Source: Methylacidiphilum caldifontis
Lineage (GTDB): Bacteria; Verrucomicrobiota; Verrucomicrobiia; Methylacidiphilales; CAMAQI01
Direction: 5' to 3'
DNA length: 26,877 nt
NCBI GenBank assembly: GCA_945860255.1
Contig: CAMAQI010000011.1
Location: 1-26,877, forward strand
This document shows, piece by piece, positions 1-6,998 of the stretch. The notes under the pieces were generated by a model. The model did not search any database. It worked only from the letters and a program-made list of their open reading frames with translations, and had not been told where the DNA came from. Positions within the stretch are counted from its first letter, which is position 1. Each line of letters starts with the position of its first letter. Made by a program: the position numbers and the translations under genes.

Positions 1-1
1 C

Positions 2-1585
2 TGTGTTCCCGGGAAAGCTACCGCAGAGCTTTCGCTGCTCGCGGCGAATAAAGAGAGCCTTTCCAAAAATGAAATGATCTCTGCCCTCTTTCAAAAATTT
101 CAGGATGAGGTTCCTCGAAAAACGGCTCAAGTTCAGGTCTTTGTTTATCCAGATAAAACGGTTGAGCTTTTGCTTGCTGAAAAGGGGATCCAATCAATCG
201 AGTTTTTTCCATTAACGGAAGGGAAACTGGCCTTAGCAAAACCATTTACCTCAATGATCAATGCAGAGGGTGCGACCGTTCGTGCTCGATTTGAAGAGCC
301 TTCTTCTGATCTGTCCGGAGTATTCGTGGTTGAAAAAGCGACGGGCCGTGAGCTACTCACTTTCCAATCCCAAGTCGTTGCGGGGACTTCTCAAAATAAA
401 GACTCTACAGAGAAGCGTTCTTTAGGGTTGATCCTCCTTTTTGCCTTTATCGGAGGGTTGATCTTAAATTTGATGCCCTGTGTTCTTCCAGTGCTTTCAC
501 TGAAGATTCTGGGATTTGTCAATGAGGCGCAAAAAGAGGGATCGCAGGTTTGGAAACAAGGGGTCTCCTTTACTGCGGGGGTGATGATCTCCTTCTGGAT
601 TTTAACCGGAATTCTCGTCGCATTACGATGGGGAGGCGAGGGGCTCGGTTGGGGATTTCAATTGCAATCTCCTCCTTTTGTTTTGGCCATAACGCTCTTT
701 TTTCTGGCGATGACCTTAAATCTCTTTGGAGTCTTCGAGGTCGGAGCCGCCTTAGGGTCATTACAAAATCAAGTCACTGATAAAAAGGGATTAGGAAAAT
801 CATTTTTCTCAGGCGTCTTAGCCACCGTCGTTGCGACCCCCTGTTCCGCTCCGTTGATGGGGGCAGCGGTCGGTTATGCCCTCAGTCAATCGGTCGCACT
901 CACTTTTTTAGTGATGAGCTTTTTAGGTTTTGGAGTCGCTGCTCCCTATCTCTTCTTATCGATGAAACCGTCTTGGATTCGTAAAATGCCGAAGCCAGGG
1001 GAATGGATGATCGGATTTAAGCAGTTTCTCGGATTTTTAATGTTAGGGACAGTGCTCTGGCTGATCTGGGTCTACGCTCAGCTTCAAGGGATCCCTGGGT
1101 TAGGATCGATTTTAATGGCGATCGGTTTTATCTCCTTTGGACTATGGGGTTGGGGAAGGTCGGCGGGGAGAGTGGCGAAAGGATTTTTTTTAATTATGAT
1201 CGCCCTGACGATCTGGTTTTCGATTCCGAGAACTCAAACGATCGAGGTTGAAAAATATTCAGCCTCTCGTGTCGAGGAGTTACATCAAGCCGGAAAACCG
1301 CTCTTTATTGATTTTACGGCAGCGTGGTGTTTGACCTGCCAAGTGAATAAGAAATTGGTTCTTCATCGCCAGGAGATTCAAGAGGCCTTTCGTTCTAAAG
1401 GAGTGGTGGTCATGGAGGCGGATTGGACTCACTCCGATCCAGAGATCACCAAAGCCTTGGAGAAGCTCGGAAGAGCAAGTGTTCCCGTTTACGTCCTGTA
1501 TGGAAAAGAGCGGAATGCGGCGCCGATTCTTTTGCCGGAAATTTTGACGAAAGAGATCGTGCTCAAGGCGCTCGAGGGACTGTAA
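2..1585 (+). CDS. dsbD: Thiol:disulfide interchange protein DsbD (5' truncated by window edge)
   Basis: Inner-membrane electron transporter that moves reducing equivalents from cytoplasmic thioredoxin to periplasmic thiol proteins. The frame is open from base 2, and the first codons read CVPGKATAEL, a pattern typical of the N-terminal periplasmic domain, so the gene begins outside the window; the ATG at 74 is internal. After that domain comes a polytopic core with the two conserved membrane cysteines, in NLMPCVLP (Cys codon 479-481) and ATPCSAPLMG (Cys codon 842-844). The C-terminal thioredoxin-like domain carries WCLTC, with cysteine codons at 1328-1330 and 1337-1339. All three redox modules are therefore present and intact. 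About 527 codons are visible, consistent with a nearly complete DsbD. No partner gene follows; a structured inverted repeat lies directly downstream. Confidence 0.93.
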   Translation, partial: CVPGKATAELSLLAANKESLSKNEMISALFQKFQDEVPRKTAQVQVFVYPDKTVELLLAEKGIQSIEFFPLTEGKLALAKPFTSMINAEGATVRARFEEPSSDLSGVFVVEKATGRELLTFQSQVVAGTSQNKDSTEKRSLGLILLFAFIGGLILNLMPCVLPVLSLKILGFVNEAQKEGSQVWKQGVSFTAGVMISFWILTGILVALRWGGEGLGWGFQLQSPPFVLAITLFFLAMTLNLFGVFEVGAALGSLQNQVTDKKGLGKSFFSGVLATVVATPCSAPLMGAAVGYALSQSVALTFLVMSFLGFGVAAPYLFLSMKPSWIRKMPKPGEWMIGFKQFLGFLMLGTVLWLIWVYAQLQGIPGLGSILMAIGFISFGLWGWGRSAGRVAKGFFLIMIALTIWFSIPRTQTIEVEKYSASRVEELHQAGKPLFIDFTAAWCLTCQVNKKLVLHRQEIQEAFRSKGVVVMEADWTHSDPEITKALEKLGRASVPVYVLYGKERNAAPILLPEILTKEIVLKALEGL

Positions 1586-1598
1586 GAAAAATAAAGAA

Positions 1599-1679
1599 AC
1601 TGCCTTTGAATGAATTCCTTAAGTTGACGCCCATGGTCATCTGACGGATCGGAATTCAATGCGATGAGAACAAGGCAGT
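1599..1679. repeat. Imperfect long inverted repeat downstream of dsbD
   Basis: The outer arms ACTGCCTT (1599-1606) and AAGGCAGT (1672-1679) are exact complements. A second pair, GAATTCC (1612-1618) and GGAATTC (1651-1657), is nested inside with unequal spacing on the two sides. It starts 14 bases after the dsbD stop. It could fold in the 3' UTR and help end or stabilise the dsbD transcript, but no U-run follows, so a classical terminator call is not justified. Confidence 0.4.
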
Positions 1680-1708
1680 GAATATTTTCATTGAGATCAA
1701 ATTAGAAT

Positions 1709-1733
1709 TAGTTTCGGTCTTTGACCGATTTAT
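1709..1733 (+). repeat. 25-bp inverted repeat, left copy, hairpin core
   Basis: This is a perfect reverse-complement match of all 25 bases to 3041-3065. Its core TCGGTCTTTGACCGA is itself a 6-bp stem with a 3-base loop. The copy reads in the direction of dsbD, about 125 bases after its stop; the other copy reads in the direction of the minus-strand histidine-kinase operon just after its end. The pair could be a repeated terminator-like hairpin or the ends of an inserted segment holding the gene at 1782-2684. Confidence 0.7.
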
Positions 1734-1781
1734 GTTTAGAAAGGGATGGAGCTTTTCACGGGACTCTGATAAATCAGGGAG

Positions 1782-2684
1782 ATGAGTTTGCCGACAATCA
1801 CTTGGGGCGTGAATCTAGTTCCTTTTCAAGATCCCGGTCGATTATTACGTCAACAGCGGATGCTCGCCTCGGTAAATGCTCTGATTCAGATAGGGCTTCC
1901 TCTGAAACCGGTGAACATCACGACTGCTGAGGAAGCTCAAGAAATTCCAGGTTGGGAATTAGCGGATTCGATTGTGGAAACAACACGAATGAAGATCGAT
2001 CCCCAAGGCACTCCCTTTCCCTTTGTCCGAGATCTTTTTGATCGTGCTGCGGATCATGCAAAAAAGAATGGGCACTCCTACTTTGCGATCATGAACGGAG
2101 ATATTATTTTGCAGCCGAAACTTTTTACAAAGTTAGAGGAGTTCATTGAAGTGGGGATGGAATGTATCATCTTTGCCCGGACTGATATTGAGGATTTTCC
2201 CCCTGACTTTCAAAAACGCCGCAATATTTATATCGTCGGCCAAGATGTTTGGGTGGTGAAAACGGAGTGGTGGGAAAATAATCGAAATCTTTTTCCAAAT
2301 TCTATTTTTCCGGTCAGAGGATGGGATGTTTTATATACGAGCGTGATGCTTTGTCATTCGATCGCTTACCTCCAAGATACGGAAGGAGATCTTTGTTATC
2401 ATGTCCGACATCCTCAAGGTTGTGCGAATGACCTTTATAACGCTTACAATTTTGATATCGAACATGGAAAATGGCGCATCTATTCACAGCGTCATAATCA
2501 TTATCAATATATGGTGCTTCAGTTTTACGAAAAACATCAGCGAATGCTCAATGACGAAGAGAACGCTCAATTTATTTCGACAATTTTTACCCCTCCGACC
2601 CAAGAAGAGTTAGATTTCGCCACGAGCTTGGAAAAAGCCTTCTCAGAGGGGCGAAAAGAGAGCTACATGAAGGTCGTGATCTAA
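1782..2684 (+). CDS. Orphan GT-A-like glycosyltransferase-like protein
   Basis: A 300-residue soluble protein without signal peptide or membrane segment. I do not recognise a named family. Residues about 98-110 read YFAIMNGDIILQP, which looks like the strand-acidic-strand signature around the metal-binding site of GT-A sugar transferases (Asp107). Later segments GQDVWVVKTEWW (153-164), GWDVLYT (180-186) and the histidine-rich YHVRHPQG (206-213) resemble the acceptor side of such folds. The start ATG has a purine-rich AGGGAG directly upstream and the N terminus is compact. It stands alone on the plus strand, and the perfect 25-bp inverted repeats lie on both sides of it, so it may have arrived as cargo. 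Function as a glycosyltransferase is inference; being a real gene is well supported by length and start signal. Confidence 0.72.
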   Translation: MSLPTITWGVNLVPFQDPGRLLRQQRMLASVNALIQIGLPLKPVNITTAEEAQEIPGWELADSIVETTRMKIDPQGTPFPFVRDLFDRAADHAKKNGHSYFAIMNGDIILQPKLFTKLEEFIEVGMECIIFARTDIEDFPPDFQKRRNIYIVGQDVWVVKTEWWENNRNLFPNSIFPVRGWDVLYTSVMLCHSIAYLQDTEGDLCYHVRHPQGCANDLYNAYNFDIEHGKWRIYSQRHNHYQYMVLQFYEKHQRMLNDEENAQFISTIFTPPTQEELDFATSLEKAFSEGRKESYMKVVI

Positions 2685-2709
2685 CTTAACCTGGAAAAAG
2701 CTGTTGGAC

Positions 2710-3039
2710 CTAAAAACAGTGAGTTTAGCCACAGAGAACGCAAAGAACGCAAAAATGAAAAAAACAATTCAGCCTAAAAACGGCAACTGGGATTTTACCT
2801 CGTCAAATGTTGCTTGCCACGACTTGTCGGGGTTGAGGAAACAACGATTTGCGAGGCCGACCAGTCCGAAACAAGCATTCACCCTTTGGGTGATCGCTTA
2901 TTTACGGCGGGGTCACCCCGACTCCGTCGGTTCAGGTTAACTTTTGATCAAGAAAATAAGATTTTTTGAGGGCCGATTATATTTTGTGTTCTTTGTGTTC
3001 TTTGCGTTCTTTTGCGGCTAAATTCATCTGCGGTTTTAG
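2710..3039. repeat. MITE-like intergenic element with ~45-bp imperfect terminal inverted repeats
   Basis: The left end (about 2710-2754) and the reverse complement of the right end (about 2985-3039) share, in order, CTAAAA, TTTAGCC and GAACGCAAAGAAC, with a small length difference. Between them are compact hairpins: TCACCC-TTT-GGGTGA (2879-2893) and GGGGT-C-ACCCC (2909-2919). No coding function is credible; a short open frame across 2704-2940 is low-complexity and follows the hairpins. The element fills the gap between two convergent genes and abuts the right 25-bp repeat. A non-autonomous mobile or REP-like element is the best reading; no transposase is present. Confidence 0.55.
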
Positions 3040-3040
3040 A

Positions 3041-3065
3041 ATAAATCGGTCAAAGACCGAAACTA
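3041..3065 (-). repeat. 25-bp inverted repeat, right copy, hairpin core
   Basis: Exact reverse complement of 1709-1733. On the minus strand it lies 5 bases after the stop of the histidine-kinase gene and its CGGTC-TTT-GACCG stem is followed by ATTTATT, so it may act as a weak terminator for the hldA-gmhB-kinase operon. It directly abuts the end of the inverted-repeat element at 2710-3039. Confidence 0.7.
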
Positions 3066-3070
3066 CGGAT

Positions 3071-4348
3071 TTATAAATTTTGGCGAAGCGGAAGATAGAC
3101 TCGAATCGTCGTCCCTTCTCCCTCTTCACTTTCGGCTTCGATCGTTCCTTGATGGAGGAGAACGATGTGCTTCACAATTGAGAGACCGAGTCCTGTCCCT
3201 CCCATCTCTCGGCTTCTCGCTTTATCGACACGGTAAAAACGTTCGAAGATATGAGGCAAATCAGAGGCCGGAATTCCGATTCCTTGATCTTGAATCGTCA
3301 TTTCAATATGTTCTAATTTTTTAGAAAAAGAGAGATGGATCGTTCCCTCTTTTTTTGAGTACTTGATCGCATTGTCCATGAGGTTGGAGAGAATCTGCTC
3401 GAAACGGAGAAGGTCGATTTCGATGGGGAGCGTCTCTGGGGGAAGTGTAATGACGAGTTTGATCTCTTTGGCCTCGATCTGTTTTTTCCAATCCTCCTGG
3501 AGCGGCTCGAGATAAGAATGGAGATCGATGATTTCAAATTGGAGCGGGATCCGACGCGATTCCAAGCGCGCCAAGGAGAGGAGATCTTCGACAAGAGCAT
3601 TGAGTCGATGAGAGTGACGGAGCAAGGTTTTATGGATTCGACTTTGATCCTTCGCCTCTAGCTGAGGATTATCCAAGAGCGTTTCCACATAGCCTTGAAA
3701 AATGGCAAGTGGGGTTTTGAGCTCATGGGAGACATTGCTGACAAACTCTTTGCGAACCTCTTCGAGTTGCTTCATCCGAGTGATGTTGTGACAGACGAGG
3801 ACGACGCCTGTGGTTCCGATCGATTGAATCGGAAACGGAAACGTATTGATCAGTAAATAAGGGGAAGCGGCTGCGTTATTGTTCTGTTGCAGTTGGAGCT
3901 CAGAGGATTGAGCTGATTTTGATCTCAAGGTTTGCTGGATCAGTCGATCGAGTTCAATAAAGCGGGTCGCTTCCATGACGGTCAACCCTGTGGGAGTTTT
4001 ATCAATATTAAAAAAAGTGCAAAAAGGCTCGTTGGCGAGTTGGATCTTCTTTTCGTGATCAACAATCAAGACTCCTTCGATCATTCCTTTGAGGATGACT
4101 TGATGGCTATAGCCCTCCTCTTGAAGTTGTCGTTGAAGGGCTAATTGGAGTTCAGAGACCTTTTCAATTTGGTTAGAAAGTCGAACGAGTGATTGAGGAC
4201 CACTCCGAACAAAACTTTTTGGCCGGCGCCCTGCCGCGAGTTCAGAGATAATTTCATCAAGCCTGACGGAAGCCTCATTCCATTGACGAAATCGCATGTA
4301 TCCCATGCACGCAATAATCAAGAGGGGAATAAGAATGAGGAAAATCAT
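3071..4348 (-). CDS. Sensor histidine kinase, PhoR-like (TM-PAS-HisKA-HATPase)
   Basis: Membrane-anchored two-component sensor kinase of about 425 residues. Order of parts: one N-terminal membrane helix, a short linker, a PAS-like domain (about 80-195), the dimerisation/phosphoacceptor helix VSHELKTP with His208, then the ATP-binding domain with N box (MDNAIKYS), G1 (DQGIGIP), F box (IFERFYRVDKAR) and G2 (GGTGLGLS). There is no periplasmic sensor loop, as in PhoR-type kinases, so it probably senses inside the cell or through a membrane partner. The chosen ATG overlaps the upstream stop as ATGA; a TTG at 4375 preceded by AGAGG is an alternative and adds nine residues. It is the last gene of the operon with hldA and gmhB. 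No response regulator is encoded in the window, so the phosphate-sensing role suggested by its architecture is unproven. Confidence 0.9.
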   Translation of the reverse strand: MIFLILIPLLIIACMGYMRFRQWNEASVRLDEIISELAAGRRPKSFVRSGPQSLVRLSNQIEKVSELQLALQRQLQEEGYSHQVILKGMIEGVLIVDHEKKIQLANEPFCTFFNIDKTPTGLTVMEATRFIELDRLIQQTLRSKSAQSSELQLQQNNNAAASPYLLINTFPFPIQSIGTTGVVLVCHNITRMKQLEEVRKEFVSNVSHELKTPLAIFQGYVETLLDNPQLEAKDQSRIHKTLLRHSHRLNALVEDLLSLARLESRRIPLQFEIIDLHSYLEPLQEDWKKQIEAKEIKLVITLPPETLPIEIDLLRFEQILSNLMDNAIKYSKKEGTIHLSFSKKLEHIEMTIQDQGIGIPASDLPHIFERFYRVDKARSREMGGTGLGLSIVKHIVLLHQGTIEAESEEGEGTTIRVYLPLRQNL

Positions 4349-4890
4349 GAGCGTGAGACGTCGGACAGAATCCAATCAATCGCCTCTTTTAGCGAATGGG
4401 CAATATAATCGGAGATTGCAGAGGCCTCTGTTTTTTCATCCTGATAGTCTCCCGTCAGCAAAAGCACTGCATGACATCCTGCATTTCGGGCGCATTGCAT
4501 GTCGGAGAGACGGTCCCCAATAAAGTAGGATCGGGTCAAGTCGATCTCGTAGCGGTCGGCTGCCTCTAAGACTAATTTTGGATTCGGTTTACGCCCATCA
4601 TCAAACAAAGAGCCTGGAGCAGAAAAGGCACTATAAATCTCAGTAAAGAAATCGGAACCGAGCTGCTTCACCATCTCTTGATTCACCGCATGCACCTGCT
4701 CTTGAGTAATATAACCGCGCCCGACTCCGGATTGGTTACTCACCACAAAAAGCTTAAACTGATGATTTCGAAGTTTTTCGAGCGATTCTCGAGCCTCGGG
4801 CATCAGGGTTACAAGAGAGGGATCTCCTAAATAGGGAACATTTTTAATAAGGGTGTCGTCTCGGTCAAAAAAGACGGCGGATTTTTTCAT
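4345..4890 (-). CDS. gmhB: D-glycero-D-manno-heptose-1,7-bisphosphate 7-phosphatase (HAD family)
   Basis: HAD-superfamily phosphatase of 181 residues, predicted to remove the 7-phosphate from heptose bisphosphate in ADP-heptose synthesis. Visible motifs: DRDDT at 9-13 (nucleophile Asp9, acid/base Asp11), SNQSG at 51-55, RKPNP at 100-104 and GDRLSD at 125-130. Unlike E. coli GmhB, the segment before RKP (SAFSAPGSLFDDG) has none of the Cys/His residues that form the zinc site, so this is a zinc-loop-less variant. Its ATG overlaps the hldA stop (ATGA) and its own stop overlaps the kinase start, which implies translational coupling. The neighbour hldA supports the heptose assignment over the related histidinol-phosphate phosphatases. 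Confidence 0.88.
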   Translation of the reverse strand: MKKSAVFFDRDDTLIKNVPYLGDPSLVTLMPEARESLEKLRNHQFKLFVVSNQSGVGRGYITQEQVHAVNQEMVKQLGSDFFTEIYSAFSAPGSLFDDGRKPNPKLVLEAADRYEIDLTRSYFIGDRLSDMQCARNAGCHAVLLLTGDYQDEKTEASAISDYIAHSLKEAIDWILSDVSRS

Positions 4891-5876
4891 GGGGATGTTT
4901 CGGTAAAGCTTTGCAGAAGTTCCTCAGCACTCAAGGTCGCCGTTCCGAGTTTTCCGACGACGATCCCTGCCGCATGATTGGCTATTTCTGCCGAGTCGAT
5001 CGCACTGGCTCCGCTGGCAAGGGCAAGGGTGAAAAGGGCAATCACGGTATCCCCTGCTCCCGTGACATCATAGACCTCTTTCGCTCGCGTGGGGGTATGA
5101 TAGGACGGTTTTCCCTTTTGAAACAGCTCCATCCCTTCATCCCCTAAGGTAATCAGAAGATACTCCGATTCCCATCGATTCATTAAAATCTGTGCCGCTT
5201 CCTGAAGGGCCGGCGCATCGTCACGAGGTGCGACCCCTGCTGACGTTAACGCCTCAATTCGATTCGGTTTAATCGCCGTTGCCCCCGACCAGTCGAGGGG
5301 GTTGTTCGGGTTCGGATCAACAGTCAAAATTTTTTGATGATGACGACAGGCGGCGATGATTTCGCTCGCAAGGTCCTGATCTAAAAGTCCTTTCCCGTAA
5401 TCTTCGACTATCACCCCATCAAAGGCCTGAAGATGTTGATCCAGATATCGCTTTAAATTGAGCCGCTCCTCAGAGTTTAATTTGTGTTTAACCTCACGAT
5501 CGACACGAACGACTTGTTGTTGGCGGGCAATAATCCGAGTTTTACGCGTCGTGGGACGATCGGGACTACAGTAAATTCCCTCCGTCAGTGCCCCCTCGGC
5601 TTGCAGAAGTCCCAGCAGCTGTTGACCGGCCTCATCTTTACCCACAACCCCAGCCATCGCCCCGTGTGTGGTGAAACAGGCAAGATTCCGAACCACATTC
5701 GCGGCGCCCCCAGGATAAAAAGTCGTCTTTTCCACCTCCAAAATCGGCACGGGAGCCTCCGGTGATATTCGGGAGACTTTTCCCCAAATAAACTCATCGA
5801 GCATCAAGTCACCAATGACCAGAATACGGGTTTTCTTAAAGGATTCGATCAAAGATTGCAGCGTTTCGATTTTCAT
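4887..5876 (-). CDS. hldA: D-glycero-beta-D-manno-heptose-7-phosphate kinase (PfkB family)
   Basis: Kinase that phosphorylates heptose 7-phosphate at C1 on the way to ADP-heptose for LPS core. The 329 residues match the kinase half of bifunctional HldE only; no cytidylyltransferase-like domain follows, so the adenylyltransferase must be encoded elsewhere. Signatures: GDLMLDEFIWG (22-32), SRISPEAPVP (35-44), YPGGAANVVRN (54-64), VVRVDRE (122-128) and the catalytic anion-hole motif VTGAGDT (271-277) with Asp276. First gene of a three-gene operon; the stop overlaps gmhB. No Shine-Dalgarno is obvious before the ATG. A candidate promoter lies at 5903-5931 in the divergent gap. Confidence 0.93.
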   Translation of the reverse strand: MKIETLQSLIESFKKTRILVIGDLMLDEFIWGKVSRISPEAPVPILEVEKTTFYPGGAANVVRNLACFTTHGAMAGVVGKDEAGQQLLGLLQAEGALTEGIYCSPDRPTTRKTRIIARQQQVVRVDREVKHKLNSEERLNLKRYLDQHLQAFDGVIVEDYGKGLLDQDLASEIIAACRHHQKILTVDPNPNNPLDWSGATAIKPNRIEALTSAGVAPRDDAPALQEAAQILMNRWESEYLLITLGDEGMELFQKGKPSYHTPTRAKEVYDVTGAGDTVIALFTLALASGASAIDSAEIANHAAGIVVGKLGTATLSAEELLQSFTETSP

Positions 5877-5902
5877 AGAGATTCAATGTGAAATTAAAAA
5901 CT

Positions 5903-5931
5903 ACCATAAACAGAGAAAAAGAGGCAGTGAA
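5903..5931 (-). promoter_or_regulatory. Candidate sigma-70-like promoter for the hldA operon
   Basis: On the minus strand TTCACT (5926-5931) and TATGGT (5903-5908) are separated by 17 bases, each matching four of six consensus positions. It lies 27 bases upstream of the hldA start in an AT-rich divergent region. Confidence 0.3.
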
Positions 5932-5960
5932 AAGTTTTTACTTAAAAATAAATAAATATC

Positions 5961-5988
5961 TTGACCTTTAGAACGGTTTTTTTACGCT
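5961..5988 (+). promoter_or_regulatory. Candidate sigma-70-like promoter for the outer-membrane protein gene
   Basis: TTGACC (5961-5966) and TACGCT (5983-5988) are spaced by 16 bases, followed by a good AGGAG ribosome-binding site at 6000-6004, 8 bases before the ATG at 6013. Confidence 0.45.
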
Positions 5989-6012
5989 TTTAATCAATTA
6001 GGAGTAATTACG

Positions 6013-6915
6013 ATGAATTCAATTCGTTTAATACAATTTGGCGCCGTTTCACTATTGGGCCTGTTTTTCACACAAGCGGATGAGGGTCTTTTGACTAAGG
6101 CAATGAAAAATAGTCCCTCAGGAGCGATCGACAAGAGCTCCCTTGAAAAATCAACGATTCAGCCCACCTCTCGAAACACGGCTCCGTTACAAGGAATCGA
6201 ACTGAGAGTCGGACCTATTTATAATACGCAAAATAGTTTCGATATTCAATCGGGACCCCGAGGACAGGGATTTGATTTAAAAAAACTTGGAATCGATGAT
6301 CCCAGCTACGGAATCAAAGCGGACGTTGACTGGGAAATGGGCCCTGGATTGCATTTTAATAATGCCCTGACCTGGATTCATTTTAACCAAGCGGGAAATT
6401 TAGAAAGCGATGTCACTTTCGGAACAGGAATCAAACTAAAGCAAGGAAGTCGCGTTGAAGCAGACCTCAATATCATAAAATATGAGCCGAAGATCGGCTA
6501 TGATGTCGTAAAGCTCGACGATTTTCGATTGATGCCCTACGTCGGAGCGATTGCAGGAATTTCAACGGGAAATGTTTCGGCCAAATCCGGTTTTGTCGAG
6601 CGCGAGCAAGGAAAACTCTCTCGGATTGATAGGGAAAAAGTCTACAATACTACCGAATTTTTCGGAACCTATCTCCTCGGCTTTGAGCTTCAATATCGCT
6701 TCACCAAAGGCTTTTATACCGGCTTTGATCTTGGTGGTTATTATATGGGATTCCTCAATGGAGCCTCAGGAAAAGGATATTTAGCCTATGACTTCACCGA
6801 GAAATTGTCGATGCGTTTAGGCTGTGATGTCGATTGGGTCTCTTACGATCTTCGTCGCGTCACCGTTGAAGGCCATACAACAACCCCTTATCTGCAAATG
6901 GGCGTTAAGTTCTAG
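6013..6915 (+). CDS. Outer-membrane beta-barrel protein, function unknown
   Basis: A 300-residue exported protein. The N terminus is a signal peptide (basic start, hydrophobic LIQFGAVSLLGLFFT, likely cut after TQA near residue 22). After a low-complexity, Ser/Thr-rich linker to about residue 60, the sequence alternates short amphipathic strands rich in Gly, Tyr and Phe, such as LLGFELQYRF and GFYTGFDLGGYYMGF. It ends in MGVKF; a C-terminal phenylalanine is the usual signal for the outer-membrane assembly machinery. The size suggests an 8- to 12-stranded barrel. No enzyme motif was seen, so a structural, adhesin or small-pore role cannot be separated. It has its own promoter and AGGAG site and appears monocistronic. 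Confidence 0.82.
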   Translation: MNSIRLIQFGAVSLLGLFFTQADEGLLTKAMKNSPSGAIDKSSLEKSTIQPTSRNTAPLQGIELRVGPIYNTQNSFDIQSGPRGQGFDLKKLGIDDPSYGIKADVDWEMGPGLHFNNALTWIHFNQAGNLESDVTFGTGIKLKQGSRVEADLNIIKYEPKIGYDVVKLDDFRLMPYVGAIAGISTGNVSAKSGFVEREQGKLSRIDREKVYNTTEFFGTYLLGFELQYRFTKGFYTGFDLGGYYMGFLNGASGKGYLAYDFTEKLSMRLGCDVDWVSYDLRRVTVEGHTTTPYLQMGVKF

Positions 6916-6940
6916 GTGATCTGCTTCTGCTAATATTTTT

Positions 6941-6959
6941 GACCTTGGCAATTAAGGTC
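6941..6959. terminator. Possible stem-loop after the outer-membrane protein gene
   Basis: GACCTT (6941-6946) and AAGGTC (6954-6959) form a 6-bp stem with a 7-base loop, 26 bases after the stop. The T-run lies before rather than after the stem on the plus strand, so it is a weak terminator candidate at best. Confidence 0.25.
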
Positions 6960-6998
6960 TTCATTGAAGCTTTCATAAATAAAGATCTATTTCATTAA

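Noticed and set aside
2704..2940. 78-codon open frame over the repeat element
   Set aside because: It starts with a TTG, is made of the inverted-repeat arm and hairpins, and has no recognisable domain or ribosome-binding site.
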